A DNA stretch of 64,000 nt from UBA1369 sp964571725. Its GTDB lineage: Bacteria; Patescibacteriota; Gracilibacteria; UBA1369. A program made the position numbers and the translations under genes. Below the pieces are notes generated by a model. The model saw only the letters and a program-made list of their open reading frames with translations. It searched no databases and was not told where the DNA came from. How positions within the stretch are numbered: the first letter of the stretch is position 1; the number at the start of each line of letters is the position of its first letter. The DNA lies in NCBI GenBank assembly GCA_964571725.1, contig CAZNDB010000002.1, forward strand, positions 1 through 64,000. Direction: 5' to 3'. Shown here in pieces: positions 58,114-64,000 of this stretch.

Positions 58114-61100
58114 CTAATAGTAAAGATTGCGTCCGAAATTTCCCAGATTCAGCAAATTTTGACCGGGAGTGTTCATTACCTGTTCGGGATTTTTTCTGAT
58201 TCTGCCGATTTGCATACCCAAATCACCGATATCCCTGGCCTGTCCGGTTACTCCTACCCAGGGCTGATCCGGTCCGGCGGGGCCGGCCGGCTTGGTCAGT
58301 TTCCAGTTAATGGTGTTGTCGGCGTTCAGTTTGACTTCCAGAATGGGATTATTAAGTGACCGGTTTCTGTCCATCACATTACCCGTCTTGTCCCAATCCA
58401 GGTACATGCAGGCATAACCGTACAGATAGAAATTGCGGAAATAGTAATTTTCACCGATGCGGGAAGACAGATTGTCGAAAGACGCAGGATTCATCAGATT
58501 GGAAAGAATAACTTCCCTTTCCCTCTTCTCGGCAAAATGCTCGCTGTCCTTGGTTCTGATGTAACTTTCCGCCCAGGCGCGCGAATGGCTGAGGGCCTGC
58601 AATAACTGGCTCATGTCTGAAACATAGCCTTCACGCAGATCCTCGTTTAGCGGGCCGACATAGTCTTTGTGAATGCGATAATGGATGCGTCCGTCGGGAT
58701 TGACGTCCAGATCGATTTTGGCGTTGCCGGTTTCAAAAGCGTTATTGCGTTTCCAGTCCAGTTCCACAAACAGGGAATTGGTTCCCGTTTGTTTGAGTTC
58801 TTTGATTTCCGGTTCCCAGTTGCGGTCCGGTTTCTTGTCCCAGTTTTTAGCCTGCCGTAATGACTGCACAGCCAACAGCTGATAAAAACTGCCTCCCTCA
58901 ATATAATTTCTAATCTGTTCCACGTTGCCGAAAGTCCTGTTTACGGTACCGGCTTCGGGGTGCGTGGCCAGCAGATGATAGCCGTCAAACTGTTTTTGAA
59001 TCAGACAGGAAACCGCCGTGCCGTTATATTCAAGCTGCATAAAAGAGCCGGCCACATTGCTTTCCACCTCGCTGCTGATACGGTTGAAAGCGGTATCGTA
59101 AAAACTGGCATTTGATCCCGGCTGATTTACCGGGCTTTCAGGACTTTTTTTTTGAGCGGGAGGATTTTCCGTACTGGTGGGGGTCAGAGCAGGGGTTTCA
59201 TAATCAGCTTTTTTGAATAACTGTACTTCCGGGATGCAGGCCAGCTTACCGTCCAAATGTACCAGGATGTAAACCACGCCGTCGACTTTTCTGCCTTTCA
59301 CCATGCTGTCTTTAGCCGTACGCATGACTTCTTTGCCATTGGGGATTTCAGTGAGAATATCGCCTTTGGTAGTACGGGCAACCGCCATGTGATCATTGGC
59401 TCCGCTGTCCACTATCATCGGGCCGATATAATCTCCGTGCTGGGAAGGCAGTCTTTCACCGCTGGCCCAGTTGGCTTTGACCACGTCATCAAGGTTTTCG
59501 TCGTTGGTTTCAGGGCCCGGTCCGGGACCCGGTGTCGGGGTAGGGGTTGTCGAAAGAGGTTCAGGCAAGGTGTCTTTGGCCTGTTCACGCACGTCCCTGA
59601 GCATGGTGTCCAACTGTCCGGCCAGATCAAAGTATTCCTTTTCCGCGTCGGAGAGATCCTTCAGATGTTTATTGGAGACAGCTTCCTCCAATTTACTGAC
59701 TGCCGCGATGGCCCGTGCTTTGCCGAATAATTCGTGATTTTTCTTGATCTGGTCTTTCAGAGGATCAATTTCGGTGGAATTATAGCGGGCGGTTTTGAGC
59801 TTGGCATTGTCGCTGACCAGCTGGTTATATTTGGTTTCCAGGTCTTTTTCATCCGCGTCAGCCCGGGTTTTGACAAAGGCGTCCAATTCCGTTTTCAGGT
59901 CTTTATAAAGATTTTCCTGATCGGCCAAAGAACCTTTTTCCGGATCTTTATCCAGTTTTTCCTTGAGGGGCTTGCTTAAAGCGAATTGGTTGTGCTGTTT
60001 GGTGGCCTCGATGATGTTTTCCAGCAAACGGGCGTGCAGGTCGTTTAAAAGTTCTTTCTCAGACTCCTTTGGCGAGTTGATGCCGGATAACACGTTCATC
60101 TGGGTCTCTTCACTCTGAGACGATTCCAGTCCTTTCAACTTCGCTTCGAGGTACTTGCGATAAGCCGGACCTCCTTTGTCCGCAGTCTGTTTGAGCAGAC
60201 CGGCTATTACTCCCTTGACCGTATCATGTTTTGTATAGGCGGCAGCCTCCTGCAAATAACTTTTCAGTCCGAAGCCGTCCTTGGAGGGATCATTGGGAAC
60301 GGGATCCCTTTCCAGCATTTCCTGGTCAAAAATCGTGCCGATTCCGGAGGCGTGTTCAAACATGTTGTAGGCACGTTTGTATTCAACGTCCACCGCCGCC
60401 TGGCTGCGGCCATTGAAGAGATACACTGAGAACAGATAACCGTTCAGCGCGTAGCGGGTGGGGTTTTCCTTGTTTTCATCCACTCCGGCCCAGCTCCAGT
60501 CGGGGTAGTCATCAATCACATCGTCGCCTGAACGCTCGGGGTCGGTCTTGTCAGTGATTTTTCCGAACTCAACTTTCCATTTGGGATCGGTACCCAGAAA
60601 TTCGGCCATGGTCTTGATCGTGTACAGATATTGGATCTGTTTCTCCTCGTTTTTTTCCAGATCCGGGTTTTTCAGTTCCACAAACTTGCCGTGCAGATAA
60701 TCTTTATAACGCTTATTCAAAGTTTCATCGGAAATAACCTTATCCGTTAATTGCAGCAGAGTAGCCATGGTGCCGATAGCGCGGTCAAATTTACTGTAAG
60801 TGGAAACTTCGGGAGTATATTTTTTTAATCCCATGGAGTCATCCAGATCCACCATGTCCAGACGGTTTCCCCACTTGTCTTTAAAGATTTTGGTTGGCAA
60901 AGCCATAGCTTCTTGCATGGCTTTCTCGCCGCTTTCCACGTCATTGCCGTAAAAAATATCCTGGGCATACAGATAGCCTTTCAGACGCTCGCGGATGGGG
61001 TTGTTTTCATTGGTGTAGGGGCCGGTCAGACCTTCATTGTAATCGTCGATTTCGCCCGTATTGGGGTCAGTCAGATTATCGGCAACTGTGGTGCGGGCCC

Positions 61101-61728
61101 GGTAATTGATGGAGCGGTCCTTGAACAGTTCGGCGCGGGACTGGCGGCTTTTGTCAATAATGCCGCGGTGTTTGTCCAGCCTTTCCTGCATGGCCGCGGT
61201 TTCCTTGTTTTGTTCATCCAGATCGACTCTTTCGGTCGGTTTGGGTAAATTGGAAAGGGCTCCCGTGGCTTTTCCGGAAGCGGCGATTTTCTCGTCATTA
61301 TAACGGTCAACAGCGGCCTCGATGTCTTTGTTCCCCTTATCGTCAAAATCTTTGAAAAGATTTTTGGCCAGACTCTGTACTCCCACGCCTTTATCGGAGA
61401 TGAGGTCGGCGTAAGTTGCCTGCACGGTTTTTCCTTCTTTAACGGTTTTGATTTTCTGATCCTTGAGAGCCTTGTCAATGCCCTCAATTACCATTTTCTG
61501 TCTTTGATTTTTAAGTTCCTGTCTGATCTCCACGTCACTTTTACCGGCTTTTTCCATGCCTTTGATTTTGTCCGCCAGCTGAGCGATTTTGGCCTCATAA
61601 TTTTCCTTCACCTTATCTTTGAAAGCACTGTCCTGCAGTTTATCAATTTCCGGCTGTGACATCTCGGTGACGTGCAACAACCTTTTGGGCAGCAGTGTCA
61701 ATTTCGGATTGTGGTAAGAGGTAAGCAT
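58114..61728 (-). CDS. Unknown large cytoplasmic protein with an internal duplication
   Basis: A 1204-residue protein of no recognised family. There is no signal peptide or membrane segment. The first 100 residues are charged and helical. Residues 243-355 and 422-535 are repeats of one another: both start NP(I/T)R...L.GYL, share GLK.Y and end RY.DYL or RKYLEAKL. A charged helical stretch (550-720) and a Pro/Gly linker (735-755) follow, then a beta-rich region with VVYILVHLDGKLA and a long C-terminal region. It is the last of three adjacent unknown genes, probably one operon. Its size suggests a structural or cell-contact role, but nothing shows this. Confidence 0.75.
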   Translation of the reverse strand: MLTSYHNPKLTLLPKRLLHVTEMSQPEIDKLQDSAFKDKVKENYEAKIAQLADKIKGMEKAGKSDVEIRQELKNQRQKMVIEGIDKALKDQKIKTVKEGKTVQATYADLISDKGVGVQSLAKNLFKDFDDKGNKDIEAAVDRYNDEKIAASGKATGALSNLPKPTERVDLDEQNKETAAMQERLDKHRGIIDKSRQSRAELFKDRSINYRARTTVADNLTDPNTGEIDDYNEGLTGPYTNENNPIRERLKGYLYAQDIFYGNDVESGEKAMQEAMALPTKIFKDKWGNRLDMVDLDDSMGLKKYTPEVSTYSKFDRAIGTMATLLQLTDKVISDETLNKRYKDYLHGKFVELKNPDLEKNEEKQIQYLYTIKTMAEFLGTDPKWKVEFGKITDKTDPERSGDDVIDDYPDWSWAGVDENKENPTRYALNGYLFSVYLFNGRSQAAVDVEYKRAYNMFEHASGIGTIFDQEMLERDPVPNDPSKDGFGLKSYLQEAAAYTKHDTVKGVIAGLLKQTADKGGPAYRKYLEAKLKGLESSQSEETQMNVLSGINSPKESEKELLNDLHARLLENIIEATKQHNQFALSKPLKEKLDKDPEKGSLADQENLYKDLKTELDAFVKTRADADEKDLETKYNQLVSDNAKLKTARYNSTEIDPLKDQIKKNHELFGKARAIAAVSKLEEAVSNKHLKDLSDAEKEYFDLAGQLDTMLRDVREQAKDTLPEPLSTTPTPTPGPGPGPETNDENLDDVVKANWASGERLPSQHGDYIGPMIVDSGANDHMAVARTTKGDILTEIPNGKEVMRTAKDSMVKGRKVDGVVYILVHLDGKLACIPEVQLFKKADYETPALTPTSTENPPAQKKSPESPVNQPGSNASFYDTAFNRISSEVESNVAGSFMQLEYNGTAVSCLIQKQFDGYHLLATHPEAGTVNRTFGNVEQIRNYIEGGSFYQLLAVQSLRQAKNWDKKPDRNWEPEIKELKQTGTNSLFVELDWKRNNAFETGNAKIDLDVNPDGRIHYRIHKDYVGPLNEDLREGYVSDMSQLLQALSHSRAWAESYIRTKDSEHFAEKREREVILSNLMNPASFDNLSSRIGENYYFRNFYLYGYACMYLDWDKTGNVMDRNRSLNNPILEVKLNADNTINWKLTKPAGPAGPDQPWVGVTGQARDIGDLGMQIGRIRKNPEQVMNTPGQNLLNLGNFGRNLYY

Positions 61729-61773
61729 AGATTTGTGGTTATTCTTTTGATTATAACAAAATTTGGCCTTTAT

Positions 61774-62058
61774 TTAAAGCCGCGGGCCTTTTGAGAAGTT
61801 CTTTTGTACGGCTGTTTGCAGGTCGGACAGATCAGAGGGCTTGATGGTAAGGGCTTTTTTTGCCAGTTTTTCACGGCTGAACTGCAGAGAATCGGCTTCT
61901 TCCCGCAATTGCTGGTAAACGTAGAGCAGTACCGGCTTGTTGTTCAGTCTGATATGGTCTTCGATATTCTGTTTCTGCTCCGGCGTCAGCTTCTGATAGG
62001 CTGGGGATTCCGCCATCAGCAGTCGTAAGTTTTTAATTGTAAAAATGGGGTTGCTCAT
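61774..62058 (-). CDS. Small unknown helical protein, 94 residues
   Basis: A helical protein without a signal peptide (LRLLMAESPAYQKLTPEQKQ, then IEDHIRLNNKPVLLYVYQQL). No family is recognised. It sits 2 bp behind the 625-residue unknown gene and 45 bp before the 1204-residue gene, so the three are likely made together and may act together. Confidence 0.65.
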   Translation of the reverse strand: MSNPIFTIKNLRLLMAESPAYQKLTPEQKQNIEDHIRLNNKPVLLYVYQQLREEADSLQFSREKLAKKALTIKPSDLSDLQTAVQKNFSKGPRL

Positions 62059-62060
62059 TT

Positions 62061-64000
62061 TTAACTGTAAATATTTTCTTCATCGGATTTGGTTTCAACC
62101 GATTCCTGATTGGCGGGCGATTCACCGTCTCCGCCGGGAGTTTCGGTTCCGGCCGGGCGACGGGGACCTCCGGCTACCGGCGTTTTGGCCGGACCGTCGG
62201 GGGATTTACGGAAATTATCATAGGCTTCGCGCAGCCACTTTTCATTGGGCGTTACTTCCACGCCCGCCCCGGTAACTGTGGCGACAAAAGCGGCGTCGCC
62301 GTCTTTGGTTTTTTCGACCGATTCCACGGCCAGGCCGGCCCCGACATCGGTATTTCCCAGGCGGGTGGAAATATCGGTGGAGACCCTGCCGGTAACCTGT
62401 TTTTTGAAAGCTTCATAGGAATTCACCGGTTGATCCGGATTATCCTGTTTGAACTGTTCACGGGTGAGCTGTGAATAATAGGCGGCATTTTCCGAAAGCG
62501 AACTGTTAATAGCCTGTTTAAGGGGAACTTCGGCAGCCCATCTGTCGGCGCCCTCCACTGTCCTTTTACCGTCTTTCCCGACTTTGATTTTGATTCCTTC
62601 ATAACTTATTTCATAGCCTTTTTGGGCATCATTCAGTCCCACCGGGCCCAGCGCGCTGTCAATGGCGGCCTGCACTTTTTCGGCCGTTACCGGGAGATCG
62701 TTACGGAGATCATCCAAAGCGGTTCCAACGGCCACTTCCTTGTCCCTGATATAATCTTTTTGGGCATCGGTATAGAAGGTGTCCCGGCCGGTATCTTCAC
62801 GGCCTTCCAGTTGATTGTAGGCAGCCCCCAGGGCTGCTATCTGCTGTTCGGGAGACAGGGCGGCAAATTCATTGGCGGGAGGCAGGCCGAGTTTTTCCCT
62901 GCCGCCGGAGAGTTGATTGAGTATTCTATACTGGTCCATGGCCAATTCCCCCAGGATAGCAGGAACTTCAGGGTGATTGGCGGCGGCGGCGCGCAAGGCG
63001 GCCATCCTTTGATTGATTTCCAAACCTACGCGGCTCAACAGGAAATATTTTGGCGCATTGATGCTGAAATATTCAGTCTGCTTAGACAAAGCGGAACGCA
63101 GATATTCAACTGGTAATTTGAGTCCTTTCCAGCCGGTTTCGGCGATCTTACCCAGTGTCGCGCTCTTTTCTTTGACCCAGGCGATTCTTCTTTCCATGCC
63201 GATGTAATTGGTAATGGCCTGGCCTTTTTCCTGCACGCGGGCTTTCCAATAATCTTTGCGGTTATCCCAGATTTCCCGGGCGGCATCGTCGGCCGTTTGA
63301 ATGAAATCTTCACGCTTGCCACGCAGGTCTTTCACTTTGGCTTCCATTGATTTAATCTGTACTTCCGGAGCCTTTCTGATTTTCATGGCGTTCAGACGAT
63401 TTTCCATCGGAACCAATCTCTCCTCGATACTGATGATTTGTTCCCGGCTGCTGCGGAAGGTTGCATAATTCTTCTCTCTGGCTTCAATAGCGTGGCGCAT
63501 ACGCTCGGCGGGGGAGCCGATCGGTGTGGTTGCGGGGGCCGCTGCAGGAGCAGGTCTGACGCGCGGGGCGACAGGTGCGGCTGCGGGGGCAGCGTTGGTC
63601 GGGGCGACAACTTTTCTGTCGGCATCAAGCAGTTTCATTGATCCGTCTCTGCTCAGTTTTATGGAATATTTTTTACCATCGGCCAGAACGATATTTTCCG
63701 CCACCAGTCTGGATTCATTGGCACCGATATTGGCTCCCTGTTTTTTATAACGATTGGCAATTTGGTTAGCCAGATCCTGTGCCTTGACCGTAGGACGGAT
63801 ATCCAAACCTGCCCTGATCATGCTGGATTCCGAATAGGTCATGAGCATGTCTCCGAACTGATTAAACAGCCTGACGGAACCGTCATCCAGAACCCGCATA
63901 TTAAAGTTACCGTTTTTCAGTCTTATATTAGTAGCCACTTCCCTTGGCCCTACCAGTCCCCTGGCGGCAGGCTGAAGGGTATCGGTGGCATAACGCTTGC
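62061..64000 (-). CDS. Unknown protein, 5' end outside the window
   Basis: At least 625 residues from a GTG at 63938, but the frame stays open to the window edge (YATDTLQPAARGLVGPRE), so the true start is probably outside. The visible N-terminal part contains short beta-type repeats (VLDDGSVRLFNQFGD and IKLSRDGSMKLLDADRKV). An Ala/Pro linker (APAAAPVAPRV) follows, then a long helical region and a disordered Pro/Gly-rich end. No family is recognised. It leads the block of three unknown genes. Confidence 0.65.
   Translation of the reverse strand, partial: KRYATDTLQPAARGLVGPREVATNIRLKNGNFNMRVLDDGSVRLFNQFGDMLMTYSESSMIRAGLDIRPTVKAQDLANQIANRYKKQGANIGANESRLVAENIVLADGKKYSIKLSRDGSMKLLDADRKVVAPTNAAPAAAPVAPRVRPAPAAAPATTPIGSPAERMRHAIEAREKNYATFRSSREQIISIEERLVPMENRLNAMKIRKAPEVQIKSMEAKVKDLRGKREDFIQTADDAAREIWDNRKDYWKARVQEKGQAITNYIGMERRIAWVKEKSATLGKIAETGWKGLKLPVEYLRSALSKQTEYFSINAPKYFLLSRVGLEINQRMAALRAAAANHPEVPAILGELAMDQYRILNQLSGGREKLGLPPANEFAALSPEQQIAALGAAYNQLEGREDTGRDTFYTDAQKDYIRDKEVAVGTALDDLRNDLPVTAEKVQAAIDSALGPVGLNDAQKGYEISYEGIKIKVGKDGKRTVEGADRWAAEVPLKQAINSSLSENAAYYSQLTREQFKQDNPDQPVNSYEAFKKQVTGRVSTDISTRLGNTDVGAGLAVESVEKTKDGDAAFVATVTGAGVEVTPNEKWLREAYDNFRKSPDGPAKTPVAGGPRRPAGTETPGGDGESPANQESVETKSDEENIYS

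Overview
The window looks like a chromosomal segment of a Patescibacteria (Candidate Phyla Radiation) bacterium. The evidence is the mix of core translation and wall genes (argS, tyrS, lysS, murA, murD, ybeY, dnaB) with families common in that group: a stand-alone ComEC-type hydrolase, a DUF4012 membrane protein, a small VirB2-like pilin, SLH surface proteins, a half-size MFS protein and a PEGA protein. Short ATGA overlaps are frequent and Shine-Dalgarno sequences are rare. UGA is used as a stop, so the UGA-glycine lineages (Gracilibacteria, Absconditabacteria) are unlikely. The exact lineage cannot be fixed from the sequence. A 49-base N run (18562-18610) marks a scaffold join.

Layout. 1-2680: an AT-rich cassette (XRE repressor, Rnk-like factor, half-MFS protein, Na+/Ca2+ exchanger) bounded by a perfect 55-bp inverted repeat, with an attenuator-like leader. 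2668-3030: nested palindromes and a terminator. 3.1-15 kb: a giant SLH surface protein, tRNA-Cys, a membrane protein, an unknown protein, argS with an N-terminal extension, and an LPXTG-type FN3 protein. 15-20.6 kb: ComEC-like hydrolase, murA, comM, PilX-like pilus protein. 20.6-23.3 kb: a GC-rich, foreign-looking Cys-rich surface protein with its own promoter, hairpin leader and terminator. 23.3-29.4 kb: small unknowns, GNAT, HNH nuclease, tyrS, and a CHASE2 adenylate cyclase. 29.4-34.3 kb: a tight five-gene operon with two radical-SAM enzymes. 34.4-39.1 kb: an M24-like and an aminotransferase-like protein that have both lost key catalytic residues, a TrmB-type regulator, PEGA and YraN. 39.2-49.4 kb: dnaB, DUF4012, lysS, a PAP2/polyprenol-kinase fusion, and a murL-murD-DUF881-DUF881 operon. 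49.4-51.2 kb: a membrane-anchored HTH coiled-coil protein facing a dense array of TGTC/GACA palindromes with a DnaA box. 51.1-58.1 kb: TrmH, YbeY, PRC-barrel, histidine phosphatase, tRNA-Pro, three Nudix-like paralogs, pilin, FemX. 58.1-64 kb: three adjacent proteins of unknown family, the last running off the window.

Wall and surface genes dominate: MurL/MurD/MurA make precursors, the PAP2 fusion probably handles the lipid carrier, FemX adds a cross-bridge, and SLH, LPXTG and pilin-type proteins decorate the exterior. The best candidates for something undescribed are the HTH-coiled-coil-membrane protein with its palindrome array, which resembles the RacA/ram chromosome-anchoring arrangement, the radical-SAM operon, and the neighbouring genes for catalytically degenerate enzymes.
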